Origin: Mycobacterium colombiense
Lineage (GTDB): Bacteria; Actinomycetota; Actinomycetes; Mycobacteriales; Mycobacteriaceae
Assembly: GCF_001665835.1 (NCBI RefSeq)
Contig: NZ_LZSX01000081.1
Span: 28,474-92,473 of the forward strand
Length of the DNA stretch: 64,000 nucleotides
Reading direction: 5' to 3'
Each line of letters begins with the position of its first letter. Position 1 is the stretch's first letter. A model generated the notes under the pieces. The model did not search any database. It saw nothing but the letters and a program-made list of their open reading frames with translations, and was not told where the DNA came from. Positions 50,327 through 59,529 of this stretch are shown here, one piece after another. A program made the position numbers and the translations under genes.

Positions 50327-51082
50327 TCACTCCGGCTTGGTCGCGGTGACCAAGCGGGTGGAGAACCAAGGGCCGCCGTACCACATCCGCCAGCCGAGGT
50401 TGCGCCGCCGCACGTCGCGCCAGCCGAGTTCGCGCAGCCGGGCGGCGTGCTGACGCGTCTCCCACAGGTCGGCGATGGCGAGCCGGCCCCCGGGCCGCAG
50501 CACGCGCACGGCTTCGTCGAGGGCGTGGCGCCGCCCGGCGTGGCCTGCGATGTTGTGGATGGCCAGGTTGCTCACGACCACGTCGACGCTCTCGTCGGGC
50601 AGCGGTAGCGCGGTGATGTCGGCGGTGTGCAGCTCGACGCGGTCGGCGACGTCTTCGGCCACCGCGTTGCCCAGCGTGGCCTGCTCGGAGTTGTCGGTCT
50701 GGTCGGCCTGCCACAGGTCGACGCCGATCGCGCGGCCCCGCGGCAACCGCTTGGCCGCCGCCAGCAGCACCGCGCCGCGCCCGCAGCCCAGGTCGAGCAC
50801 CGTTTCGTCGCCCGCGAGCCGCAGGTCGCGCAGAACCCGTTCCCAGACAACGAATTTCCCGGCCCGGGTGGCGTACATGTACAGGACCACCGCACCCGCG
50901 ACCGCGGCGCAGGACACCGCGGCCAACGCGGCCCGCAGCCGCTTGCCGCTCGCCCAGCTGATACCCGCGAACACCGCCAGTGCGGCGGCTTGAGCGCCGA
51001 TGCCTATCGCCTGCGCGCGCGCCGAGAAGGTGTGAAAGGAACCGTCGACCCCGTAATCGCCCTGGTGGTCATGCACGCCCAT
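50327..51082 (-). CDS. Class I SAM-dependent methyltransferase with N-terminal membrane helices
   Basis: 251 aa. Two hydrophobic segments near residues 20-42 and 48-68, then a methyltransferase domain from about residue 90 with motif I VLDLGCGRGAVLLAAAKRL, acidic loop VDLWQAD, and SNLAIHNI. ATG at 51082 is preferred; a TTG at 51100 would extend it by six residues. The substrate may be membrane-bound. It lies between cynS and a nitroreductase on the same strand, but the gaps are uneven and an operon is not certain. Confidence 0.82.
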   Translation of the reverse strand: MGVHDHQGDYGVDGSFHTFSARAQAIGIGAQAAALAVFAGISWASGKRLRAALAAVSCAAVAGAVVLYMYATRAGKFVVWERVLRDLRLAGDETVLDLGCGRGAVLLAAAKRLPRGRAIGVDLWQADQTDNSEQATLGNAVAEDVADRVELHTADITALPLPDESVDVVVSNLAIHNIAGHAGRRHALDEAVRVLRPGGRLAIADLWETRQHAARLRELGWRDVRRRNLGWRMWYGGPWFSTRLVTATKPE

Positions 51083-51127
51083 CACCTTACGACTCGACAA
51101 GTCGCCGAAGGTTTTTCGCGGTGACGA

Positions 51128-51643
51128 TCACCAACGGCCGTGGTGCACGACCTCGGCGAACGGCCGCCGGTTCGGCTTGCGGATCGGGGTGAGCGGGCGA
51201 TCGGCGGGATAACCGACGCCCAGCAGGAAGGCCACCAGGTATTCGTCGGGCACGCCGAGGATCGCGCGCGCCTTGTCCTGGTCCCCCACCGACGAGTGGC
51301 CGGTCCCGATGCCCAGGTCCGTGGCGGCGATCATCATCGCCATGGTGGCCTGGCCGACGTCGTAGTTGTCGGTGATGACCCGCCGCTCGTCGGGCGGCAC
51401 CGGGACCACGATGGCGATGGCGGCCGCGGCCGCGGCGATGTGGCCCGCACCCCGCCAAACCGTGGACAGCTCGGCCAGCTGGTCACGGTCGGTCACGATG
51501 ACGAAGTCCCAGGGCTGACGGTTCTTGGCCGACGGCGCGCGCCAGCCGGCCTCGGCAATGCGGTCCAGGTCATCGGCCGGTACCGGCTTTGGTTGGTACT
51601 CCCGCACGTTGCGACGTGCGCAGAGCGCGTCCCAAGCTTCCAT
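51128..51643 (-). CDS. Nitroreductase-family flavoprotein
   Basis: 171 aa. FMN-binding pattern ARRNVREYQPKPV at the N-terminus, WRAPSAKNRQPWDFVIVT, and a GxGLGIGTGHSS-like segment (ATDLGIGTGHSSVG). Members reduce nitro compounds, quinones or similar. ATG at 51643 with GGAGGGA seven bases upstream; the frame extends further but without homology. Divergent from the third mycolate methyltransferase. Confidence 0.87.
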   Translation of the reverse strand: MEAWDALCARRNVREYQPKPVPADDLDRIAEAGWRAPSAKNRQPWDFVIVTDRDQLAELSTVWRGAGHIAAAAAAIAIVVPVPPDERRVITDNYDVGQATMAMMIAATDLGIGTGHSSVGDQDKARAILGVPDEYLVAFLLGVGYPADRPLTPIRKPNRRPFAEVVHHGRW

Positions 51644-51974
51644 CTGGCTCCCTCCAGCGACTGTTTTCCCGGATAAACCGGCGTAGGATCGGGTGAATTC
51701 CCAGGCAGGGATTGCGCGTTCGCCCGTAGTCCAGCTCCGGTGAGTGTGAGTGGACGGGTGCCAACGCAGCCAAACGCCTTGGGCCACAGTTAAACCCGAT
51801 TTTTGCTGCGAGGGCGGCCACCACGCGGTGGCCATGCGACGCCGGATCGACCTAGTTTGCCCGGACCGTCGCTCGGGTTTGATCGCCACGATTCCGGGAA
51901 GCCGTGCTGAACCAATCGAACGACCGTCTCGTGAACAACCGAATGGCCCCGAGTCAGAAAGGCGGGTATCCGTC
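51644..51974. other. Intergenic region between nitroreductase and methyltransferase genes
   Basis: A 331-base gap with divergent promoters. A TAGGAT -10-like box lies at 51684-51689 on the plus strand without a convincing -35. The open frame running through it lacks protein-like features. Confidence 0.5.
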
Positions 51975-52841
51975 GTGGCCGAGCACCTGACGCCGCACTT
52001 CGAAGAGGTACAGGCCCATTACGACCTGTCCGACGACTTCTTCCGGTTGTTCCTCGACCCCACCATGACCTACAGCTGCGCATATTGGGATCGCAACCGG
52101 GACATCACGCTCGAAGAGGCGCAGTTGCGCAAGATGGATCTCTCGCTGGGCAAGCTGGGTCTGCGCCCGGGCATGACGCTGCTGGACGTTGGTTGCGGCT
52201 GGGGCGGCACCATGCGCCGCGCGATCGAGACGTACGACGTGAACGTCGTCGGTCTGACCCTGTCCGAACACCAGGCCGCGCACGTGCAGCGGTTGTTCGA
52301 CGCCATGAACACCGAACGCAGCAGGCGGGTGCTGCTGCACGGCTGGGAAGAGTTCGACGAGCAGGCGGACCGGATCGTCTCCATCGGCGCGTTCGAGCAC
52401 TTCGGCTACGACCGCTACGACGATTTCTTCGCGATGGCCTACCGCACCCTGCCCGAGGACGGGGTGATGCTGCTGCACACCATCACCATGCTCACCGCCC
52501 CGCAGATCCTCGAACGCGGCCTGAAGCTGACCGACGAGGAGACCAGCTTCAACGAGTTCATCGGCACCGAGATCTTCCCGGGCGGCCAGTTGCCGGCCAT
52601 CGAGATGGTGGAGTTCCACGCGTCCAAGATGGGGTTCAACCTCAAGCGCAGGCAGTCGCTGCAGCTGCACTACGCCCGGACCCTCGACCGCTGGGCGGAG
52701 GCCTTGCAGGCGCGCCACAGCGAGGCCGTCGAGATCCAGTCCGAAGAGGTCTACCAGCGCTACATGCGCTATCTGACCGGCTGCGCCAACGCATTCCGGG
52801 TCGGATACATCGACGTCAACCAGTTCACTCTGGCCAAGTAG
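51975..52841 (+). CDS. Mycolic acid cyclopropane synthase-family methyltransferase, third paralogue
   Basis: 288 aa. It has the family layout: EEVQAHYDLSDDFF, LLDVGCGWGGTMRRAIE for SAM, IVSIGAFEHFGYDRYDDFF, and the C-terminus NAFRVGYIDVNQFTLAK as in MmaA2/PcaA/CmaA types. It should methylate or cyclopropanate meromycolate double bonds; the position and geometry cannot be assigned. GTG at 51975 is the start, with AAAGGCGG upstream. It sits beside recC, 12 kb away from mmaA1/mmaA4, unlike the tandem array in M. tuberculosis. Confidence 0.88.
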   Translation: MAEHLTPHFEEVQAHYDLSDDFFRLFLDPTMTYSCAYWDRNRDITLEEAQLRKMDLSLGKLGLRPGMTLLDVGCGWGGTMRRAIETYDVNVVGLTLSEHQAAHVQRLFDAMNTERSRRVLLHGWEEFDEQADRIVSIGAFEHFGYDRYDDFFAMAYRTLPEDGVMLLHTITMLTAPQILERGLKLTDEETSFNEFIGTEIFPGGQLPAIEMVEFHASKMGFNLKRRQSLQLHYARTLDRWAEALQARHSEAVEIQSEEVYQRYMRYLTGCANAFRVGYIDVNQFTLAK

Positions 52842-52924
52842 CACCGCGCCCGCCCACCGGGCGACACACTGCGCGGCCGTAACCGCCCACCCGCGTCGGT
52901 GTTCGGGTTTATCGTGACAGCGCA

Positions 52925-55900
52925 ATGCCGCTTCATCTGCACCGTGCCGAGCGCACCGATCTGTTGGCCGACGGTCTCGGCGCTCTGCTGGCCAACCCGT
53001 TGACCGACCCGTTCGCCACCGAACTCGTCGTGGTCCCGGCGCGCGGTGTGGAACGCTGGCTCAGCCAGCGGTTGTCGCACGTGCTCGGTGCGCGCGGCGG
53101 CGACGGGGTGTGCGCCGGGGTGGCGTTTCGCAGCCCGGGCTCGCTGATCGCCGAGATCACCGGTACCGCCGACAACGATCCGTGGTCACCGGACGCCATG
53201 GCCTGGCCGCTGCTGGAGGCCATCGACTGCTCGCTGGACGAGCCGTGGTGCCGCGCGCTGGCCATGCATGTGGGCCACTTCCACACCGGCGCGGAGGCCG
53301 AGCTGCGCCAGGGCCGCCGATACGAGGTGGCGCGCCGGCTGGCCGGGCTGTTCGACTCCTACGCGCGGCAGCGCCCGCAGCTGCTCGTCGACTGGGGCAA
53401 CGGCGACCCCGGTGATCTCGACGAGGACCTGCGCTGGCAGCCCGAGCTGTGGCGGGCGCTGATCGCGCGGGTGGCCGCCGACCCGCCGCATGTCCGCCAC
53501 GCCAAGACCATCTCGCGGCTGCGAGAGGCGCCCAGCGAGCTGCCGCCCCGGCTGTCGCTTTTCGGGCACACCCGATTGAGCCGCACCGATATCGAGCTGT
53601 TGGAGGCGGTGGCCACCCACCACGACCTGCACCTGTGGCTACCGCACCCCAGCGAGGAGCTGTGGCGCGCGCTGGCCGGCACACGCGGCGCGATCCCCCG
53701 ACGCGAGGACGTCAGCCATCGCGCGGTATCTCATCCGCTGCTCGCGACGCTCGGGCGAGACCTGCGCGAACTGCAACGCGGCCTGCCCGCGGATCCGGTG
53801 ACCGACCACTATCTGGCCGGTGCCGCGCGCCCGGACACGCTGCTCGGCTGGCTGCAGTCCGACATCGCCGCCAATGCCGTTCGCCCACTTGGCCGCACGA
53901 TGGCGGCCGGCGACCGATCGGTGCAGATCCACAACTGCCACGGCCCGGCCCGCCAGGTCGACGTGCTGCGCGAGGTGCTGCTCGGGTTGTTGCAGGACGA
54001 CCCGACGCTCGAGCCGCGCGACATCCTGGTGATGTGCCCAGACATCGAGACCTACGCGCCGCTGATCATGGCTGACTTCGGCCTGGGCGACGTGGTGCAC
54101 GGCGCCCATCCCGCCCACCAGCTGCGAGTGCGGCTGGCCGACCGCTCGCCGACCCAGACCAACCCGCTGCTGGGGGTGGCCGCGCAGCTGCTGGCCCTGG
54201 CTGCCGGCCGGGTGACGGCAAGCGAGGTGCTCAACCTGGCGCAGGCCCCGCCGGTGCGCGCCCGGTTCGGGTTCACCGACGACGACCTCGAGGCCATCAC
54301 CCGCTGGGTCCGGCAGGCGAACATCCGGTGGGGGCTGGATCAGCAGCATCGGCGGCCCTACCACGTCGACTTCGTACACAACACATGGCGTTTCGGCATC
54401 GACCGGATACTGGCCGGCGTCGCGATGTCCGACGATTCGAACGCGTGGATAGACGCGACGCTGCCGCTCGACGACGTCAGCAGCAACCGCGTCCAATTGG
54501 CCGGCCAGTTCGCCGAATTCGTCGCCCGGCTGCAGCACACCCTCGACTCGCTGACCGGGACCAGGCCGCTGACCGAATGGCTGGCGGCCCTCACCGAGGG
54601 CATCGCGCTGCTGACGCGGGTCCGCGACGCGGACGAATGGCAGACCGGTCAGATGCAACGCGAGTTCGCGCAGACGCTGGGTCAGGCCGGGCCCCGGGGT
54701 GACATCGCGTTGCGGCTGCCCGACATTCGCGCGCTGCTCACCCAGCGCCTCGCCGGTCGCCCGACGCGGGCCAACTTCCGCACCGGCACCCTGACGGTGT
54801 GCACCATGGTGCCGATGCGCTCGGTGCCGCACCGGGTGGTGTGCCTGGTCGGACTGGACGATGGGCTGTTCCCTCGGCTCGGCATCGTCGACGGCGACGA
54901 CGCGCTGGCCCGGTGCCCGATGACCGGGGAACGCGACATCCGTTCCGAGGACCGGCAATTGCTGCTCGACGCGATCGGCGCGGCCACCGAGAAGCTGGTG
55001 ATCACCTACACCGGCGCCAACGAGTATTCGGGGCAGCCGCGCCCGCCGGCGGTGCCGCTGGCCGAACTGCTGGACACCCTCGACGTCACCACCGCGACCA
55101 AAGTGCGTGACCGCATCGTCGTCGAACATCCGTTGCAGCCGTTCGACATTCGCAACGTCCTTCCCGGCGGCCTGGTCCCGGACGTGCCATTCAGTTTCGA
55201 CCCCATGGTGCTGCGCGCGGCGCGCGCGACCACCGGCGACCACGGCGAACAGCCGAAATTCATCTCGGCACCACTACCGCCGCCGCCGGCCGGCGACGTC
55301 ATCCTCGCCGACCTGGTCGGCTTCTTCAAAGACCCGGTGAAGGGTTTCTTCCGCGCACTGGAATTCACGCTGCCCTACGACGTCGACGGCGTGCAGGACG
55401 CCATGCCCGTCGACATCGACGGCCTCGAGGAGTGGACCGTCGGCGACCGGATGCTGGGCGACATCCTGCGCGGGATGACTCCCGACGACGCGCGGCAGGC
55501 CGAGTGGCGGCGCGGCACGCTGCCGCCGGGTCAGCTGGGCTGGCGCAAGGTCACCGAGATCCGCGACCAGGCCGCCCTGCTGGCGAGCGAGGCGCTCAGT
55601 CATATGCGCAGGGACCGCCCGGCCGGCGCGTCCGCCTATGACGTCGACGTCGACCTCGGTGACGGGCGGCGCCTCACCGGCACGGTGTCGCCGGTGTATG
55701 ACGACCGCCTGGTGTCGGTGACGTATTCGCGGCTGGACGGCAAGCATCTGCTCGAATCGTGGATCCCGTTGCTGGCGTTGGTCGCTCACGATCCCGGCCG
55801 GGACTGGGCCGCGGTGTGCATCGGCCGCATGCGCCGGGGCGTCAGCACCCGGACCGAGGGGCTGGGTCCGCCGCGCGACGGTGAGCAGGCCATCGAGGTG

Positions 55901-56227
55901 CTGCGCGAGCTGCTGGCGATCTACGACGCCGGAAGGCGTGAGCCGATTCCGTTGCCCATCAAGACGTCCTATGCCTGGGCCGCCGCCCGCTACGAGGGCG
56001 AGGACCCGGTGGCCGAGGCGCGGTACCGATGGAAATCCAGCGACCGCTTCCCGGGCGAGGACCAGGCTCCGGCGCACGCGCGGGCATGGGGCAAGGGCGC
56101 GCCGCTGGACGAGCTGATGCAGCCCGTGCGGCCGGGCGAGGAGTGCGACGGCGAGGACAACCGGCTCGGCGCCTACGCCGCACGGGTCTGGCTGCCTATG
56201 CTGCGCGCCGAGCGGAAGCCGGTCTGA
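52925..56227 (+). CDS. recC: Exodeoxyribonuclease V subunit gamma (RecC)
   Basis: 1100 aa. The recombination-hotspot-recognition subunit of RecBCD, structurally a dead helicase-nuclease. N-terminal MPLHLHRAERTDLLADGLGA with the VPARGVERWLSQRL segment is typical. In mycobacteria RecBCD mainly supports single-strand annealing, while AdnAB handles much end resection. The stop TGA overlaps the recB ATG by one base, so recC-recB are coupled. Confidence 0.96.
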   Translation: MPLHLHRAERTDLLADGLGALLANPLTDPFATELVVVPARGVERWLSQRLSHVLGARGGDGVCAGVAFRSPGSLIAEITGTADNDPWSPDAMAWPLLEAIDCSLDEPWCRALAMHVGHFHTGAEAELRQGRRYEVARRLAGLFDSYARQRPQLLVDWGNGDPGDLDEDLRWQPELWRALIARVAADPPHVRHAKTISRLREAPSELPPRLSLFGHTRLSRTDIELLEAVATHHDLHLWLPHPSEELWRALAGTRGAIPRREDVSHRAVSHPLLATLGRDLRELQRGLPADPVTDHYLAGAARPDTLLGWLQSDIAANAVRPLGRTMAAGDRSVQIHNCHGPARQVDVLREVLLGLLQDDPTLEPRDILVMCPDIETYAPLIMADFGLGDVVHGAHPAHQLRVRLADRSPTQTNPLLGVAAQLLALAAGRVTASEVLNLAQAPPVRARFGFTDDDLEAITRWVRQANIRWGLDQQHRRPYHVDFVHNTWRFGIDRILAGVAMSDDSNAWIDATLPLDDVSSNRVQLAGQFAEFVARLQHTLDSLTGTRPLTEWLAALTEGIALLTRVRDADEWQTGQMQREFAQTLGQAGPRGDIALRLPDIRALLTQRLAGRPTRANFRTGTLTVCTMVPMRSVPHRVVCLVGLDDGLFPRLGIVDGDDALARCPMTGERDIRSEDRQLLLDAIGAATEKLVITYTGANEYSGQPRPPAVPLAELLDTLDVTTATKVRDRIVVEHPLQPFDIRNVLPGGLVPDVPFSFDPMVLRAARATTGDHGEQPKFISAPLPPPPAGDVILADLVGFFKDPVKGFFRALEFTLPYDVDGVQDAMPVDIDGLEEWTVGDRMLGDILRGMTPDDARQAEWRRGTLPPGQLGWRKVTEIRDQAALLASEALSHMRRDRPAGASAYDVDVDLGDGRRLTGTVSPVYDDRLVSVTYSRLDGKHLLESWIPLLALVAHDPGRDWAAVCIGRMRRGVSTRTEGLGPPRDGEQAIEVLRELLAIYDAGRREPIPLPIKTSYAWAAARYEGEDPVAEARYRWKSSDRFPGEDQAPAHARAWGKGAPLDELMQPVRPGEECDGEDNRLGAYAARVWLPMLRAERKPV

Positions 56228-59200
56228 TGGAGCGCTTCGACCTGTTGGGTGCGCTGCCGGCCGAGCGCTCCACCATCGTGCTGGAGGCCAGCGCGGGCAC
56301 CGGCAAGACCTTCGCGTTGGCCGGGCTCGTCACGCGGTACATCGCCGACGGAGCCGCGACGCTGGACCAGATGCTGCTCATCACGTTCGGCCGGGCCGCC
56401 AGCCAGGAGCTCCGCGAACGCGTCCGCTGCCAAATCGTGGATGCAGTAAAGGCTTTCGCGGATCCGTCGACCGTCGGCGACAACCAGGTGGTGGCCTACC
56501 TGCTGAACGGCACCGACGAACAGCGCACGGCGCGCCGACAGCGCCTTCGCGACGCGCTGGCCGGCTTCGATGCGGCGACGATCGCCACCACCCACCAGTT
56601 CTGCCAGCTGGTGCTGCGCTCGCTCGGCGTCGCCGGGGACACCGCGGCCGGCGTGACGCTGCTCGACAGCCTCGACGACCTGGTGACCGAGATCGTCGAC
56701 GATCTGTACCTGGCGCACTTCGGCCAGGAGCGCAACGACCCGGCGCTGCACTACCGCGAGGCGCTGCGGCTCGCGCGCGAGGTCGTCAAGAATCCGTCGA
56801 CCCAGCTGCGGCCGCTCGACGCGGATCCCGATTCGCGGGCGGCCGCCAGCGTCAGGTTCGCCAATGATGTTCTGGCCGAGCTTGATACGCGCAAACGCCG
56901 ACTCGGGGTACTCGGCTACGACGACCTGCTGATCCGGCTGGCCGACGCGCTGGCCACCGAAGACTCCCCCGCCCGGCTGCGCATGCACCAACGCTGGCCG
57001 ATCGTGATGGTCGACGAGTTCCAGGACACCGACCCGGTGCAATGGCAGGTAATCGACCGCGCGTTCAGCGGGCGCTCCACCGTCATTCTCATCGGCGATC
57101 CGAAGCAGGCGATCTACGCGTTTCGCGGCGGCGACATCGTGACCTACCTGCGGGCGGCCGAGACGGCGGGTGAGCGCAGGACGCTGGACACCAACTGGCG
57201 CAGCGACTCCGCGCTGCTGCAGCGGCTGCAGGTGGTGCTGCGCGGCGCCCAACTCGGTGACCCGGCGATCGTGGTGAACGACGTCGAGGCGCATCACCGC
57301 GGTCATCGCCTCGCCGGCGCGCCGCACAACGACCCGTTCCGGCTGCGCGTGGTCGCGCGGAAGACGTTGGGCCGCCGCGGTGTTCAGAACCTGCCGATCG
57401 ATCAGGTGCGCGAGCACATCGGCGCCGACCTCGCGTCGGACATCCGCGCGCTGCTGGCCGGCGGTGCCACGTTCGCCGGTAGGCCGCTGCAGGCCCGGGA
57501 TATCGCGGTGATCGTGGAGAAGCACCGCGACGCGCACGCGTGCTTCAAGGCGCTCTGCGCCGCGGGGGTGCCCGCGGTCTACACCGGCAACTCGGACGTG
57601 TTCACCTCCGAGGCCGCCGAGGATTGGCTGTGCCTGCTGGAGGCCTTCGATCAGCCGCATCGGCCCGGGATGGTGCGCGCGGCCGCGGCAACGATGTTCT
57701 TCGGCGAAACCGCCGAAACGCTGGCGGCCGGTGGTGACGCGCTCACCGACCGGATCGCGAAGACCTTGCGGGAGTGGGCCGGTCATGCCCGCGAACGCGG
57801 CGTGGCGGCAATTTTCGAGGCCGCCCAATTGCTGGGCATGGGCAATCGCGTGCTCGCCTGGCAGGGCGGTGAGCGGCACATGACCGACCTGGCGCACGTC
57901 ACCCAGCTGCTGCAGGATGTCGCGCACCGCGAGCACTACAGCCTGCCGGCGCTGCGCGATTGGCTGCGCCGGCAACGCGATGAGCGCAGCGGCGCACCCG
58001 AGCGCAACCGCCGGCTGGACAGCGACGCCGCGGCCGTGCAGATCATGACCGTGTTCGTCAGCAAGGGGCTGCAGTACCCGATCGTGTATCTGCCGTTCGC
58101 GTTCAACCGCAACACCCAGGACAGCGATGTGGTGTTGTTCCACGACGAGGACGGCACGCGCTGCCTGCACGTCGGCGGCAAGGACAGTCCCGACTTCAAA
58201 GCCGTTGAGCGCCTGGGGCGTAAAGAGGATGCCAGCGACGACAGTCGGCTGACCTACGTCGCGCTGACCAGGGCGCAGGCCCAGGTGGTGGCGTGGTGGT
58301 CACCGGCGTACTACGAACCCAACGGCGGCCTGTCGCGGTTGCTGCGCGGCCGCCGGCCCGGCGAGCCGGTGGTGCCGGACCGCTGCGAACCCGCCAAGGT
58401 CTCCGACGACGACGCCATGGCCCGGCTGCGCGAGTGGGAGGCGGCCGGCGGGCCGGTCATCGAGGAGTCGCTGGTGACGCCGGCCCCGTCGCTGCCTGCC
58501 GAGCCGGTGCCCGGACGCCTGGAGAATCGCCACTTCCATCGCGGCATCGACACCGGCTGGCGGCGCACCTCCTACTCCGGTTTGATCCGAGCGGCGCAGA
58601 CCAGCGGGGTGGGCAGCGAACCCGAAATCGGCGAACTCGACGACGAAGCCGGCGACATTCCGTTGGTGTCCGCGGCATCCGGGCCGGACGTGCCCTCGCC
58701 GATGGCGGACCTGCCTGCCGGGGCCACGTTCGGCACGCTGGTGCACGCCGTGCTGGAGACGGCCGACCCGTTCGCCCCGGACCTGGCCGCCGAGCTACAG
58801 ACGCAGATCCGGGCGCACGCGGCGTGGTGGCCGGTCGCCGCGACCCCCGAGGAACTCGCCGCGGCGATGGTGCCGATGCACGACACGCCGCTGGGCCCGT
58901 TGACGGGCGGTATGACGCTGCGCCAGATCGGATTGTCAGACCGGCTGCGCGAACTGGATTTTGAGATCCCCCTGGCCGGCGGTGATCGCCGTTCGACGGC
59001 GCCGGAGGTTCGGCTGGCGGATCTGGCGCCGCTGTTGCGAGAGCACCTGCCGGCCGATGACGTGCTGGCATCGTATGCCGACCGGCTGGCCGAGCGCGGG
59101 CTCGGCGATCAGTCGCTGCGCGGCTACCTCACCGGCTCGATCGACGCCGTGCTCCGCGTTCCCGACGGCGCGGGGCACCGCTTCGTGGTGGTGGACTACA

Positions 59201-59529
59201 AGACCAACCGGCTCGGCGACCCGGAACGGCCGCTGACCGCCGCCGACTACGACCGGTCACGGATGGCGGAGGCGATGCTGCACTCGGACTATCCGCTGCA
59301 GGCGTTGCTGTATTGCGCGGTGCTGCATCGGTTTCTGCGTTGGCGGTTGCCCGACTACGACCCGAGCCGGCACCTCGGCGGCGTGCTCTACCTGTTCCTG
59401 CGGGGCATGTGCGGCGCGCAGACCCCGGTGCTCGACGGCCACCCGGCGGGCGTCTTCGGTTGGCGGCCGCCCTGGTCGTTGATCGCGGCCCTGTCGGACC
59501 TGCTCGACGCCAAGGGGGTGGCCGCGTGA
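56227..59529 (+). CDS. recB: Exodeoxyribonuclease V subunit beta (RecB)
   Basis: 1100 aa. 3'-5' helicase with a C-terminal nuclease. Walker A EASAGTGKTFALAGL near residue 20, helicase motif FQDTDPVQWQVIDRAF, and motif VI region SRLTYVALTRAQAQVV. The nuclease motif VVDYKTNRLGDPERP is near residue 995. Flanked by recC (one-base overlap) and recD (GTGA four-base overlap). Confidence 0.97.
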   Translation: MERFDLLGALPAERSTIVLEASAGTGKTFALAGLVTRYIADGAATLDQMLLITFGRAASQELRERVRCQIVDAVKAFADPSTVGDNQVVAYLLNGTDEQRTARRQRLRDALAGFDAATIATTHQFCQLVLRSLGVAGDTAAGVTLLDSLDDLVTEIVDDLYLAHFGQERNDPALHYREALRLAREVVKNPSTQLRPLDADPDSRAAASVRFANDVLAELDTRKRRLGVLGYDDLLIRLADALATEDSPARLRMHQRWPIVMVDEFQDTDPVQWQVIDRAFSGRSTVILIGDPKQAIYAFRGGDIVTYLRAAETAGERRTLDTNWRSDSALLQRLQVVLRGAQLGDPAIVVNDVEAHHRGHRLAGAPHNDPFRLRVVARKTLGRRGVQNLPIDQVREHIGADLASDIRALLAGGATFAGRPLQARDIAVIVEKHRDAHACFKALCAAGVPAVYTGNSDVFTSEAAEDWLCLLEAFDQPHRPGMVRAAAATMFFGETAETLAAGGDALTDRIAKTLREWAGHARERGVAAIFEAAQLLGMGNRVLAWQGGERHMTDLAHVTQLLQDVAHREHYSLPALRDWLRRQRDERSGAPERNRRLDSDAAAVQIMTVFVSKGLQYPIVYLPFAFNRNTQDSDVVLFHDEDGTRCLHVGGKDSPDFKAVERLGRKEDASDDSRLTYVALTRAQAQVVAWWSPAYYEPNGGLSRLLRGRRPGEPVVPDRCEPAKVSDDDAMARLREWEAAGGPVIEESLVTPAPSLPAEPVPGRLENRHFHRGIDTGWRRTSYSGLIRAAQTSGVGSEPEIGELDDEAGDIPLVSAASGPDVPSPMADLPAGATFGTLVHAVLETADPFAPDLAAELQTQIRAHAAWWPVAATPEELAAAMVPMHDTPLGPLTGGMTLRQIGLSDRLRELDFEIPLAGGDRRSTAPEVRLADLAPLLREHLPADDVLASYADRLAERGLGDQSLRGYLTGSIDAVLRVPDGAGHRFVVVDYKTNRLGDPERPLTAADYDRSRMAEAMLHSDYPLQALLYCAVLHRFLRWRLPDYDPSRHLGGVLYLFLRGMCGAQTPVLDGHPAGVFGWRPPWSLIAALSDLLDAKGVAA

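Noticed and set aside
51750..51974. N-terminal extension of the methyltransferase frame
   Set aside because: Open frame but no family similarity; GTG at 51975 begins the conserved sequence.
56173..58170. 665-aa ORF opposite recB
   Set aside because: Antisense shadow; RecB motifs are on the plus strand.
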